A stretch of 64,000 bases of DNA from positions 281,748 through 345,747 of the forward strand of contig NZ_JAUQSZ010000003.1 of assembly GCF_030580995.1 (NCBI RefSeq), given 5' to 3'. A model generated the notes under the pieces. That model worked only from the letters and a program-made list of their open reading frames with translations, had not been told where the DNA came from and did not search any database. Every line of letters begins with the position of its first letter. Position 1 is the first letter of the stretch. The DNA comes from Sphingomonas immobilis (GTDB taxonomy: Bacteria; Pseudomonadota; Alphaproteobacteria; Sphingomonadales; Sphingomonadaceae). Of the stretch, positions 35,409 to 44,034 are shown piece after piece. Position numbers and translations under genes: made by a program.

Positions 35409-35905
35409 AACACGATCCCCTTCTGCATGCAGTGATAGCGGCAGCAGCTCGTCATCACCTCGGGCAGCCCCTCGGTGGCGAGCAGAGTCTTGGGATCCCA
35501 GATCTCGAAATAGTCGATCACGCCGTAGAAAAAGGCATGTTCGGCGATATTGGCGTGGAAGCGGGGAAAGCCGGGCATGATGAAGCGGCCGCTGCCGTCG
35601 AACGGCAGAGCCTCGCCCTGCGCGGCACCGCGCTTGATATTGTAGTTGAACTCGCCGTCGTCGCTGGTGTTCGCGGCCTCGCGCGCGTCGAGCCGCGACG
35701 TCAGCACCTTCAGGAAACCGGGATCGTACGCCACCAGGCATTTGTTTTTCTGGTGGACGCCGATGATGACGGTGCCGCCGTCCTTGCCGTCGGGGCGCGG
35801 GGCGTTCTGGGCGAGGCTGGAGCGGAGCGACGAGGGGATGGCGACCCGGCCCTTGTCATCGACAAGGCCGAAACCGTCCCCCTGATAGCCTACCCGATCC
35901 ACCAC
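35405..35905 (-). CDS. mraZ: MraZ, transcriptional repressor of the dcw operon
   Basis: The 166-aa protein carries two AbrB-like swapped-hairpin repeats: [19 protein letters not shown], and [18 protein letters not shown] in the second half. It binds the promoter region of its own operon. The start is GTG at 35905 or 35902, no ATG being available. It is first in the dcw operon, with putative boxes at 36021-36070. Confidence 0.93.
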   Translation of the reverse strand: MVDRVGYQGDGFGLVDDKGRVAIPSSLRSSLAQNAPRPDGKDGGTVIIGVHQKNKCLVAYDPGFLKVLTSRLDAREAANTSDDGEFNYNIKRGAAQGEALPFDGSGRFIMPGFPRFHANIAEHAFFYGVIDYFEIWDPKTLLATEGLPEVMTSCCRYHCMQKGIVL

Positions 35906-35917
35906 TGTTTGCCCCGT

Positions 35918-35965
35918 TTTCGGCAGGCAAATCTCCCCCGTTCCGAAAAACGGCCCCTGCCGAAA
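35918..35965 (-). promoter_or_regulatory. long hairpin in the mraZ leader
   Basis: TTTCGGCAGG (35918-35927) and CCTGCCGAAA (35956-35965) form a perfect 10-bp stem ending 13 nt before the mraZ start, with an inner CCGTT/AACGG stem. Its arm abuts the G-rich ribosome-binding sequence, so it could influence translation or act as an attenuator. Confidence 0.45.
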
Positions 35966-36020
35966 TCCGGTCGCGCAGTGCGCAGGCGAGTGAGTCTGCC
36001 CCCTGCAAGATGATTAACAT

Positions 36021-36070
36021 AGGGTAACTCGGGGACGCAACGGAAAATCCGGGGAAAGTCGGGGCAACTT
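36021..36070. promoter_or_regulatory. putative MraZ boxes: five G-rich units at 10-bp period
   Basis: Read on the plus strand, units begin at 36021 (AGGGT), 36031 (GGGGA), 36041 (CGGAA), 36051 (GGGGA) and 36061 (GGGGC), exactly 10 bp apart. MraZ is known to bind tandem G-rich pentamers separated by 5 nt. The block lies about 115-165 bp upstream of mraZ. The units are on the strand opposite to the operon, which is a caveat. Confidence 0.5.
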
Positions 36071-36255
36071 CGTTTTTCTAAGGGCCATTAGGTATTCGTG
36101 CGGAGCGTCTTTCGGCGATGTTCTACAACCGTTCCGGTACACGAACGGGAACGCCCGGGAAAACCCGGGCGCGGGCGTGTTCAGCGATGCGATTTCCCCG
36201 CTTCTCCCTGTCCCGAGCGGGCACGCGATTTCAGCGTCGATAGCGCCACATCATT

Positions 36256-36354
36256 CCCCTCCCTGGAAGGGAGGGGTTCGGGGTGGCTCGCTCTCGAAGA
36301 GGCGCAGCGTTTCCCCCACGCCCACCACCCCCGCCCCTCCCGTCCAGGGAGGGG
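36256..36354. repeat. palindromic repeat pair (family C, CCCTCCCTGG type)
   Basis: CCCCTCCCTGG (36256-36266) and CCAGGGAGGGG (36344-36354) face each other, and homology continues inward through GGGGTGG and CCACC. It lies at the 3' end of the small membrane-protein gene, upstream of the mraZ control region. Confidence 0.7.
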
Positions 36355-36376
36355 AGATGATGCGGTGGCGCTCAAA

Positions 36377-36661
36377 TCAGGGTTGCGCGGGCTGCGAGCT
36401 GTTGGCCGTGGCGCTCGGTGCGACGCCGAGTTCGGCGAGCGGCTCGTTGGTCGGCGCGGCGGCGGGCGGCGGCGCGGTGTTCGACATCCGCGCGACCGTG
36501 TCGGCATGGACCTTGGACGCGAACGCCAGCGAGTGATCCTTGGTGCGCGTCGAATAAATGGCGGCAGCGAGGCCAATCAGCAGAAAGACCGAGGCGAGGC
36601 CGATCATTCCGACCTTCACGCGCTGGCTTAAATGGCCCGATTCGTGTGCGATCATTTTCAT
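36377..36661 (-). CDS. small single-pass membrane protein, unknown
   Basis: The 94-aa product has a cytoplasmic N-terminus (MKMIAHESGHLSQRVKVG), one TM helix (MIGLASVFLLIGLAAAIYS), then about 55 residues outside, ending in a Pro/Ala-rich tail. I do not recognise a family. ATG 36661 was chosen as the last start before the TM helix with a normal length. It is next to the cysteine synthase gene, on the same strand, 49 nt downstream. Confidence 0.65.
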   Translation of the reverse strand: MKMIAHESGHLSQRVKVGMIGLASVFLLIGLAAAIYSTRTKDHSLAFASKVHADTVARMSNTAPPPAAAPTNEPLAELGVAPSATANSSQPAQP

Positions 36662-36710
36662 ACTGTGGCAAATATGTAACGCAAAACCATCACGTTGTCG
36701 ATAGCTGCGC

Positions 36711-37703
36711 TCAGTTCGTCGCAAGCCAGGGGAAAACGGGCAACCCTTTGCTCTCCAGCCACGCCCGGTTGTAGAGCGACGAGAGGTAGCGGAAACCGGT
36801 ATCGCACAGCACCGTCACCACGCGCGCGCCCGGCCCGATCTGCTTCGCGAGCCGCACCGCGCCCGCCACGTTGATGCCCGATGACAGGCCCAGGCACAGC
36901 CCCTCCTCCGCCAGCAATCGCTCGACCCAGGCGAGGCCCTCCTCGTCCGAAATGCGGAACTGCGTGTCGACCGGCGCACCCTCCAGGTTCGCGGTGATCC
37001 GCCCCTGCCCGATCCCTTCGGCGACCGACGATCCTTCCGCCTTCAACTCGCCATGCGCATAATATTCGTAGAGCGCCGCACCGTGCGGGTCGCTGAGCGC
37101 GATCTGGATCTTCTCGTCCTTCGCCTTCAGCCCGAGCCCCACGCCCGCCAGCGTGCCGCCCGTGCCCACCGCGCAGGTGAAGCCGTCGATCCGCCCGTCC
37201 ATCTGCGTCCAGATCTCCTCCGCCGTGCCGGTGATGTGCGCGCGGCGGTTGGCGATATTGTCGAACTGGTTGGCCCACACCGCATTGGGCGTCTCCTCCG
37301 CGATCCGGCGCGAGGTGTGGACGAAATGGCCGGGGTTCGAATAGGGCGCGGCCGGCACCAGCACGAGCTCCGCGCCAAGCGCGCGCAGCGTGTCCATCTT
37401 CTCGCGGCTCTGCGTCTCGGGCATGACGATGATCGTCTTGTAGCCCTTGGCATTGGCGACCAGCGCGAGGCCAATGCCGGTATTCCCCGCCGTCCCCTCG
37501 ACGAACGTCCCGCCCGGCCGGATGAGCCCCCGCGCCTCGGCATCCTCGACGATGCCGAGCGCCGCCCGGTCCTTCACCGACGCGCCGGGATTGGCGAACT
37601 CGCACTTGCCGTAGATCTCCGCCCCCGCCGCCGCGCTCGGCCCCTTCAGGAGCACCAGAGGCGTGTTACCGATCAGGGCGAGCGTATTGGCGGCGATATG
37701 CAT
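36711..37703 (-). CDS. cysteine synthase family PLP enzyme
   Basis: The 330-aa fold-type II PLP enzyme has LIGNTPLVLL, the Schiff-base lysine K44 in NPGASVKDRAA, the substrate loop EGTAGNTGIGLALVA and the phosphate loop GTGGTLAGVG. It probably makes cysteine from O-acetylserine and sulfide. The threonine-alanine-glycine substrate loop, the extended GEL..EGSSVAEGIGQGRIT region and a C-terminal Trp-rich end fit the CysK-like branch found in sphingomonads. ATG 37703 was chosen over an extension of 13 residues. Confidence 0.9.
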   Translation of the reverse strand: MHIAANTLALIGNTPLVLLKGPSAAAGAEIYGKCEFANPGASVKDRAALGIVEDAEARGLIRPGGTFVEGTAGNTGIGLALVANAKGYKTIIVMPETQSREKMDTLRALGAELVLVPAAPYSNPGHFVHTSRRIAEETPNAVWANQFDNIANRRAHITGTAEEIWTQMDGRIDGFTCAVGTGGTLAGVGLGLKAKDEKIQIALSDPHGAALYEYYAHGELKAEGSSVAEGIGQGRITANLEGAPVDTQFRISDEEGLAWVERLLAEEGLCLGLSSGINVAGAVRLAKQIGPGARVVTVLCDTGFRYLSSLYNRAWLESKGLPVFPWLATN

Positions 37704-37789
37704 GCCCCACAGATAGCGCGCGGGGCGAACGGGGCAATCCACCGAAATTCTCTGCGGGCCGAAATCACAGCTTGTGATAGGCGGCGGCG

Positions 37790-38284
37790 ATGACTCTCAA
37801 ACAGTCGTTCCCACCCGTTGTCGATGCATACGTCCGCGTCCTGATCCTCGGCAGCCTGCCCGGCGAGAAGTCGCTGGCGGCACAGCGCTATTACGCCAAT
37901 CCGCAGAACCAGTTCTGGCGCCTGCTATCGGGCGCGCTGGCGGAGGATTTCGTCGCCTTGGAGTACCAAGCCCGCCTAGCCCGCCTGCTCTCGCGCCACG
38001 CCGGGCTCTGGGACGTGGTCGCCACCGCCCGCCGCGAGGGCAGCACCGATGCCGCGCTGCGCGACGTCAGCGCCAACGACCTGACCGCCCTCGCCGCCAG
38101 CCTGCCCGATCTCCGCGCGATCGCCTTCAACGGCGGTGCCGCGCACCGGCACGGCCTGAAGCAGCTCGGCGCGGCGGCGGAGCGCTACGCGATCCTCGCA
38201 CTTCCCTCGAGCAGCGCGATGCACACCACCGGCCTCGCCGCCAAGCTGCCCGCCTGGCAGGCGATCGCCACCTATCTCACTTAG
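37790..38284 (+). CDS. DNA-deoxyinosine (hypoxanthine) glycosylase, UDG superfamily
   Basis: The 164-aa protein has motif 1 LILGSLPGEKSLAAQRYYA, then NPQNQFWRLL, motif AFNGGAA and LPSSSAMHTT, which match UDG superfamily members of the hypoxanthine-DNA glycosylase group. It would remove deaminated bases (for example inosine) from DNA. It is a stand-alone plus-strand gene. Its last 8 nt overlap the end of the convergent amidohydrolase gene. Confidence 0.85.
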   Translation: MTLKQSFPPVVDAYVRVLILGSLPGEKSLAAQRYYANPQNQFWRLLSGALAEDFVALEYQARLARLLSRHAGLWDVVATARREGSTDAALRDVSANDLTALAASLPDLRAIAFNGGAAHRHGLKQLGAAAERYAILALPSSSAMHTTGLAAKLPAWQAIATYLT

Positions 38285-40322
38285 GCCGCCCGCTGAACCC
38301 CGCCGCCGCGCGCAGTTCGTCGGCGTTCATCAGCGCGCCGTCGCTCATCACCCAGTCGGTGTGGCGCATGTCGCCGATCTTCGCCTCGGGGTCGCCGCTC
38401 ACCAGCACCAGATCGGCCTGCTTGCCGACCGTGATCGAACCCGTATCCTTGCCCGCACCGACCAGAGTGGCGGGCGTCAGCGTCGCCGATTGCAGCGCCT
38501 CGCCCGTCGTGAAGCCCGCCTGCACGTACAGCTCCAGCTCGCGGATGATCTCCAGCCCGCCGCCGTCGGTGCCCGCGACGATCGGCACGCCCGCATCGTG
38601 CAGCGCCTTGGTCAGCGCGACGAGCTTGGCATAGCTCGCCCGCCAGTCGGCGCGCGTCACGCCGGCGGGCGGCTTGAACCCGCCCTCCCTGAAGCCGCGC
38701 TCGACCTGCGGCGGCATCGTGCCGACGAACGGCGCGTAGCTCGGCGAGAGGTCGCCGTTCTCGGGCACATACAGGCTCTCGAAGGTCGACAGCGTGGGAT
38801 CGACGGTGATCTTCTTCGCCGCCATCTCCGCGATCAGCGACTTCATCGGCTCGGCACCAAGATCCACGTCCTTGGCGTATTTGCCCGGCCCGTTGAACCG
38901 CTCGATGCCGTTGTCGATGTTGACGACGCTGTCCGGCAGCGCCTGCATGATAACGAAGTTGATGTGCGTGATCTCGTCATATCCACCCGCGATCACGTCC
39001 TTCGGGCGCAGCGTCGCCGGAATATGGCCGTGGACGTGCAGGCCTAGCTTGTGCGCCTCCTTGATGGCGGGCCACAGCCATTCGGGCTTCATCGAGGTGT
39101 AGAATTTCACCCCCGGAAAGCCGTCCGCCTTGGCCTTGTCGACCGCCGCCACCGCTTCCTCGGCGGAGGAGACGGTGATGCCGCCCTGTGCCGCCAGCGG
39201 CCCCTTGCCGTCGATCAGCACCGAGGAATAGACCGTCGGATAGAGCAGTTCGCCCTTGGCGATCCGCGCGTTCCGCAGCAAGGTCGGCTGGATGTCCGCG
39301 CCGGGGTTGCGCGCCGACGTCTCGCCCATCGACAGCAGCATCAGCCCCTGCAGATCGCTGCCAGTATGCATGTGCGCGTCCCAGATACCGGGGCTCAGCG
39401 TCTTGCCGGTGCCGTCGATCACCTTCGCGTTGGCCGGCACCTTGATCGACCCCGCCGGGCCGACCGCGGCGATGGTCTTGCCGTTCGTCACCACCGTCTG
39501 GTCGGGAAGGAACTTCGCGTTGACGGAATCGAACAGCTTCACATGCGTGAAAGCGACCGGCACCGGTGAGACCTTGCCGAATTTCGCCATATAGGCCGGG
39601 TTGCGCGCCGCCAGCGCGTCGATCTGCGCCTTCTGGATCTTGAGGAAATCGTCCTTGTACGCCTCGGGGATCATCGCGATGCCGCCGACATAAGCGAACA
39701 AGGTGCCGTCCTGGTTCAACACGATCGGCTGCGGTTCCAGCCCGACGCCCTCGATCGTCCACGATGTCACTGTCTTGGCGGTCGGCCCCGAACCGATCGG
39801 GATATCGACCAGTTTGACCATCTTCGCGCTGCCGCCGGGCAGCAGTGTCAGCGTCTTGCCGGACGCCTTGTAGAGCGATTCGGCCGAATATTTCAGCGCC
39901 GAGAATGGCCCCCCATAGGTCGAATATTGCGCCTTGCCGTCATACGCGACGGTCGCATCCTCGATCTTGTTCTTCCAATGTGCCTTGCCGTCCTTGATAT
40001 CGAACGTCTCGGCAATGTCGCCGCCCGGATCGATACCGCGCACGACGACCCTGTCGGGCTGGCCGTTGGGGCCGATGTGCAACGTCTCGTCCTGCTCGAA
40101 GATCTGCCCGCGCAGGTTCATGCTGAAACGATAGGCGAGCGTCCCGTCGGGCAGCTTCCACGCCGCTGTCGTGCCGTGCTGCCCGGCCTGGGAGATGATC
40201 AGGAACGTCTCGGCATCGGCCGGCGGCACGAGCAATTGCGAGGTCGGCGTCTGCGCGACGGCGGCGGAAGAAACCCCCGCGAGCGCGGCCGCGACAACAA
40301 GCGAAATCCTGCGAACAGCCAT
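38277..40322 (-). CDS. exported amidohydrolase family protein
   Basis: The 681-aa protein has a signal peptide (MAVRRISLVVAAALAGVSSAAVAQ) and a N-terminal beta region of about 320 residues. The metal-dependent amidohydrolase domain follows, with DAHMHTGSD, the second His cluster HVHGHIP, THINF and GTDGGGLE. It ends KQADLVLVSGDPEAKIGDM, as in imidazolonepropionase-like members. The substrate is unknown; it may be a periplasmic peptidase or cyclic amide hydrolase. The large N-terminal extension is unusual for the fold. Confidence 0.85.
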   Translation of the reverse strand: MAVRRISLVVAAALAGVSSAAVAQTPTSQLLVPPADAETFLIISQAGQHGTTAAWKLPDGTLAYRFSMNLRGQIFEQDETLHIGPNGQPDRVVVRGIDPGGDIAETFDIKDGKAHWKNKIEDATVAYDGKAQYSTYGGPFSALKYSAESLYKASGKTLTLLPGGSAKMVKLVDIPIGSGPTAKTVTSWTIEGVGLEPQPIVLNQDGTLFAYVGGIAMIPEAYKDDFLKIQKAQIDALAARNPAYMAKFGKVSPVPVAFTHVKLFDSVNAKFLPDQTVVTNGKTIAAVGPAGSIKVPANAKVIDGTGKTLSPGIWDAHMHTGSDLQGLMLLSMGETSARNPGADIQPTLLRNARIAKGELLYPTVYSSVLIDGKGPLAAQGGITVSSAEEAVAAVDKAKADGFPGVKFYTSMKPEWLWPAIKEAHKLGLHVHGHIPATLRPKDVIAGGYDEITHINFVIMQALPDSVVNIDNGIERFNGPGKYAKDVDLGAEPMKSLIAEMAAKKITVDPTLSTFESLYVPENGDLSPSYAPFVGTMPPQVERGFREGGFKPPAGVTRADWRASYAKLVALTKALHDAGVPIVAGTDGGGLEIIRELELYVQAGFTTGEALQSATLTPATLVGAGKDTGSITVGKQADLVLVSGDPEAKIGDMRHTDWVMSDGALMNADELRAAAGFSGRPK

Positions 40323-40446
40323 CGACTCGATCCCCCTAAGTGTGTTTATCGCCTAACACTCTCATGCGACGCGGGGTTCAGCAAGCGTGCCCTTACACTC
40401 GCCACCGCCAGTCCCTAGATGCGCTCCGCATCATAGGGGGCACATT

Positions 40447-40950
40447 ATGACCACGCTGTACGAGCAGACCGTCCCGGTCTTCATCCGCAACCTCACGTCG
40501 ATCGGCAAGGTGCTTGCCAAGGGCGAGGCGTTCGCGGCCGAGAAGGGAATCGATCCGCGGGAGTTGCTCGACGCGCGGCTGATCGACGACATGGCGCCGC
40601 TGACCGCGCAGATCCAGCGCATGAGCGATGCCGCAAAGGGCCTCGCGGTGCGGCTCGGCGGGGTCGAGAACGTCGCGATGGCGGATGAGGAAAAGACCTT
40701 CGCGGACCTGCAGGCGCGGATCGCCAGGACGATCGCCTTCCTTGAGAAAGTCCCGGCCGACGCATTCGACGGCAAGGAAGACGCACCCGTCGAACTGGCG
40801 ACGCCCAAGCAGACCTTCACCTTCACCGGCGAAAGCTATGTCGCCACCTTCGCGCTGCCGAATTTCTTCTTCCACATGACGACGGCCTATGGGCTGCTGC
40901 GCATGAAGGGCGTTCAGATCGGCAAGATGGATTATCTCGGCGGGGTCTGA
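40447..40950 (+). CDS. DUF1993 family protein
   Basis: The 167-aa cytoplasmic protein has TLYEQTVPVFIRNLTSI, GIDPRELLDARLIDDMAPL, and ends LPNFFFHMTTAYGLLRMKGVQIGKMDYLGG, which is the DUF1993 pattern. The all-helical fold resembles DinB-like four-helix proteins. Function is unknown. ATG 40447 gives the family-typical N-terminus. No operon partner on its strand. Confidence 0.88.
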   Translation: MTTLYEQTVPVFIRNLTSIGKVLAKGEAFAAEKGIDPRELLDARLIDDMAPLTAQIQRMSDAAKGLAVRLGGVENVAMADEEKTFADLQARIARTIAFLEKVPADAFDGKEDAPVELATPKQTFTFTGESYVATFALPNFFFHMTTAYGLLRMKGVQIGKMDYLGGV

Positions 40951-40972
40951 GCGCACGCCCCCCGCGAACGCC

Positions 40973-41191
40973 TCAGGGTGCGGCCCGGTCGTTGCCGTCG
41001 CAGGTGAGGCACAACGCGCCTGCCTCGAGCGCGGGCTCCTCGCCGCACATCAGGCAGAGCCCCGCCGCACGCAGCGCGCGCTGTTCGGCGCGATAGCGGC
41101 CGAGCCAACCTGTTATCCGCCGCCAGATCCCGATACCGGGCTCGTCGCGGCCCATCTCGCGCAGGTGCGCGGCACTCCGTTCGATTGCCAT
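40973..41191 (-). CDS. small zinc-ribbon-like protein, unknown
   Basis: The 72-aa protein has a basic, amphipathic first half (REMGRDEPGIGIWRRITGWLGRYRAEQ). The C-terminal CLMCGEEPALEAGALCLTC is two CxxC knuckles 12 residues apart, suggesting one zinc site. I know no family name. ATG 41191 was chosen; an in-frame ATG at 41200 adds three residues. Convergent with DUF1993, with 22 nt between the stops. Confidence 0.65.
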   Translation of the reverse strand: MAIERSAAHLREMGRDEPGIGIWRRITGWLGRYRAEQRALRAAGLCLMCGEEPALEAGALCLTCDGNDRAAP

Positions 41192-41351
41192 AAATCCCAT
41201 CCCCGCCGTGATTGCTAGACAGGTACGCGGCTCTGTCAACGACGCGCTCAAGGTCGGATAAACGGCGCGTTTCAGGGGATCGTTCTGTGACCGTAATATA
41301 ATCTTTTGCGAACAAGCGGTTGAATCGAGCAGCCCTGTCCTACAGGCCAAT

Positions 41352-41366
41352 GTTCTGATAATGTTC
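41352..41366. promoter_or_regulatory. LexA (SOS) box upstream of the Y-family polymerase
   Basis: GTTC (41352-41355), TGATAAT, GTTC (41363-41366) is the direct-repeat SOS box GTTC-N7-GTTC known from Alphaproteobacteria. It ends 7 nt before the polymerase ATG, so LexA would block initiation. Confidence 0.8.
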
Positions 41367-41373
41367 TTCCGTC

Positions 41374-42771
41374 ATGTTTATGCCCGCGCCCGTCCCGAGT
41401 CGGCCCCCGGCACCTGCCGACGCACTCGGTTCGTCGCATTTTCGGGGTAGAGATGCGTTACCTTCGTTACCTTCCGAGTCGGGTCTCGTCCTGCCGCCTC
41501 GGCCGCTCCGCTGGCTGTTCCTCGATCTCAACAGCTATTTCGCCAGCGTCGAACAGCAACTGAATCCGGCGCTGCGGGGCCGCCCGGTCCTCGTCGCGCC
41601 GGTCGACAGCGACACGACCGTCGCCATCGCTGCCTCGGTCGAGGCCAAACGCTACGGCATCTCGACCGGCACGCCCGTGTGGGAAGCGAAACGGCTGTGC
41701 CGGGATCTCGTCATCACTCCCGCTCGCCACGAGAAATACGTCGAATTCCACGACGCGGTGATCGCCGAAGTCTGGAAGCACATCCCCGTCACAAAGGTCT
41801 GCTCGATCGACGAGGTCGCCTGCCGCCTGCTCGACAATGAAAACAGCCGTGAGGCCGCCGTCGCGCTCGCGCACCGCATCAAGGCAGGCATCCGCGAGCG
41901 TGTCGGGGAGTGCCTGACCAGCAGCATCGGCATCGCCCCGAACCGCCTGCTCGCCAAGCTCGCCTCCGACATGCAGAAGCCCGACGGCCTTGTCGTGCTG
42001 GAGGCTGAGACGTTGCCACAGCGGCTCTACGCCATGCCGTTGCGCGATATCTCCGGCATCGGCGCGAAGATGGAGCGCCGCCTCGCCCGCGAAGGTATCA
42101 ACGACATCCGTCAACTCTGCGAACGCCGCCCGCGCGACGCCGGCACCGCCTGGGGCGGCACTAACGGCGACCGGCTCTGGTATCTGCTCCACGGCGTCGA
42201 TCTGCCCGAGAAGGCGACGCAGAGCCGCACCATCGGCCACAGCCACGTCCTGTCGCCCGGCAAACGCGGGGTAGAGCCGGTGCGCCTTACTGCGCGCCGC
42301 CTCGCGTTGAAGGCGGCGAGCCGCCTGCGCCGCAAGCAGTATCGCGCCCGCCTGCTCGTGCTCCACGCCCGGTTCGAGGACGACAAATCGACCTGGCGCA
42401 CCTCCGTCAAGCTGCCCGCCACGCAGGACAGTTTTCAGGTGCTCGCCGCGCTCGACAAGATCTATCCGCGCCTCGTCACCGCCGGACGGGCCCGGCCCGG
42501 CGATTTCCAGATCCGCATGATCGGGGTGACGCTGGCGGAGATCGAGCCGGTCGCGGGCGAGCAGGATTCGCTGTTCGGCCTGCTCGATCCCGACGATCCG
42601 CTGGCGCGCGAGACGCGCACGCTCGCGCTCAGCCGCGCGATGGACCGCATCAACGAGAAGTTTGGCCGCAACGCCGTGATGCTCGGCCCGCATTATGGCG
42701 GGCGCGTCGACCGCGTCGGCACCAAGATCGCGTTCGGCCGCATCCCCGACCTCGACGAATTCCACGAATGA
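41374..42771 (+). CDS. Y-family translesion DNA polymerase
   Basis: The 465-aa protein has the catalytic FLDLNSYFASVEQQ (D51), CSIDEVA (D146, E147), the helix-hairpin-helix MPLRDISGIGAKMERRL and a little-finger domain. Metal-binding residues are intact, so it should be an active polymerase, unlike ImuB proteins that lose them. The N-terminal 40 residues are Pro/Ala-rich and not part of the fold. It is preceded by an SOS box and would be induced by DNA damage. I do not see imuA or dnaE2 next to it. UmuC and DinB members cannot be told apart safely. Confidence 0.92.
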   Translation: MFMPAPVPSRPPAPADALGSSHFRGRDALPSLPSESGLVLPPRPLRWLFLDLNSYFASVEQQLNPALRGRPVLVAPVDSDTTVAIAASVEAKRYGISTGTPVWEAKRLCRDLVITPARHEKYVEFHDAVIAEVWKHIPVTKVCSIDEVACRLLDNENSREAAVALAHRIKAGIRERVGECLTSSIGIAPNRLLAKLASDMQKPDGLVVLEAETLPQRLYAMPLRDISGIGAKMERRLAREGINDIRQLCERRPRDAGTAWGGTNGDRLWYLLHGVDLPEKATQSRTIGHSHVLSPGKRGVEPVRLTARRLALKAASRLRRKQYRARLLVLHARFEDDKSTWRTSVKLPATQDSFQVLAALDKIYPRLVTAGRARPGDFQIRMIGVTLAEIEPVAGEQDSLFGLLDPDDPLARETRTLALSRAMDRINEKFGRNAVMLGPHYGGRVDRVGTKIAFGRIPDLDEFHE

Positions 42772-42863
42772 AAAGGGCCGAAATGGTGCTATGCAGAATA
42801 TTTTTCACGGCCTCAAAGGCCAAGTATTGACGCAAAGTTTCGCATGCGCGAAGCAACCCACCC

Positions 42864-43244
42864 ATGAAAACTCTGCTCCTCCCCCCCGCCGCCCTTCTCC
42901 TCGTCACCCTCGCCGCCTGCGGTGAAAGCAAGCCGATCGTCGTCAGCTCGACCGCTGCCGATCCGAACGCGGCCGAGCTCGCCAAGCGCGGCAAGGTCGA
43001 GCTGCCGCCGATGATGACGAAGGAAGTCACTTTCCGCTGCAAGGACCAGAGCCTTGCCGTCGTGTCGTTCTTCCAGGGCGACAAGCAGGTGTTGGTCAAG
43101 GCCGACAAGGCCGGCAGCCCAACCAAGCTCGTGGCGGAGAAGGCCGGCGATCCCTACAAGGCGGACGGCTATGAGCTGACCGGCAGCACCGGCGGCATCA
43201 CCCTCGCCTCGCCCGGCAAGCCATCGCAGGCGTGCAAGGCCTGA
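42864..43244 (+). CDS. small lipoprotein, MliC-like
   Basis: The 126-aa protein has a lipoprotein signal peptide (MKTLLLPPAALLLVTLAAC, lipobox LAAC) and a soluble domain with two further Cys (FRCKDQ and QACKA) that could form a disulfide. Its beta-strand pattern and the ADGYELTGSTGGITL segment recall membrane-bound lysozyme inhibitors of the MliC/PliC type; this is inference. It lies 92 nt after the polymerase gene. Confidence 0.75.
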   Translation: MKTLLLPPAALLLVTLAACGESKPIVVSSTAADPNAAELAKRGKVELPPMMTKEVTFRCKDQSLAVVSFFQGDKQVLVKADKAGSPTKLVAEKAGDPYKADGYELTGSTGGITLASPGKPSQACKA

Positions 43245-43320
43245 TTCGGGCGTAACAATCGGCCGCTTGCCGCGCCCCGCGTTCGGCCCGATAATGGCGG
43301 GCAGCAATGGGGGAGCCACC

Positions 43321-44034
43321 GTGTCGACGATCGCGATCTACAGCCTGAAGGGCGGCGTCGGTAAAACGACGCTCGCGGTCAATCTCGCCTGGAGTTCCGC
43401 GCAGCAATCCGCCCGGCGCACCCTGCTCTGGGATCTCGATGCCCAGGCGGCGAGCACGTACCTGCTCGCGCAGGGCAAGGCGAAGGATACCGCCCAGTCG
43501 GTGTTCTCCAAGGATGCCGACCCGGAAGATCTGGTCCGCAAGACCGCGTTCGACCGGCTCGACATCATCGGCGCCGACGCCTCGCTACGCGGCCTCGACG
43601 TGCTGTTCCACGAACTCGATCGCAAGAAGCGCCTGCAGAAGCTGCTGACGGGCCTGCGCAAGCAATACGACCGCATCATCCTCGATTGCCCGCCCGGCCT
43701 TACCGAGACCAGCGATCAGGTAATGCGCGCGGCCGATCTCATCGTCGTGCCCGTCATCCCCTCGCCGCTGTCGGAACGCGCCTTCGCCGAAGTGGTGAAG
43801 CATCTCGGTGCCAAGGCGCATCTCATGCCGGTCCATTCGATGGTCGACCGCAGGCGCAAGCTCCACGCGACCGCGCTGGCCGAACATCCCGACTGGCCCG
43901 TCATTCCGATGGCGAGCGCGATCGAATCCATGTCGAGCAAGCGGGCCCCGCTCGGCAGCTTCTCGCCCAAATCGGCGGGCGCGCAGGCCTTTGCCGGCCT
44001 GTGGCGCGCCATCGAGAAGCGCCTGGCTGCATGA
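43321..44034 (+). CDS. ParA/MinD-family ATPase
   Basis: The 237-aa ATPase has a deviant Walker A motif (SLKGGVGKTT, near residues 8-17), LWDLDAQAAST and the Walker B IILDCPPGL. There is no ParB next to it, so it is an orphan. I start it at GTG 43321 just after a GGGGGAG Shine-Dalgarno, because the motif then begins at the usual position; an upstream ATG at 43294 adds nine residues. Its stop overlaps the aat start by 4 nt, so the pair is co-translated. Confidence 0.85.
   Translation: MSTIAIYSLKGGVGKTTLAVNLAWSSAQQSARRTLLWDLDAQAASTYLLAQGKAKDTAQSVFSKDADPEDLVRKTAFDRLDIIGADASLRGLDVLFHELDRKKRLQKLLTGLRKQYDRIILDCPPGLTETSDQVMRAADLIVVPVIPSPLSERAFAEVVKHLGAKAHLMPVHSMVDRRRKLHATALAEHPDWPVIPMASAIESMSSKRAPLGSFSPKSAGAQAFAGLWRAIEKRLAA

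Noticed and set aside
41374..42771. Identification of the Y-family protein as ImuB
   Set aside because: Catalytic Asp/Glu residues are intact and no imuA or dnaE2 adjoins it.
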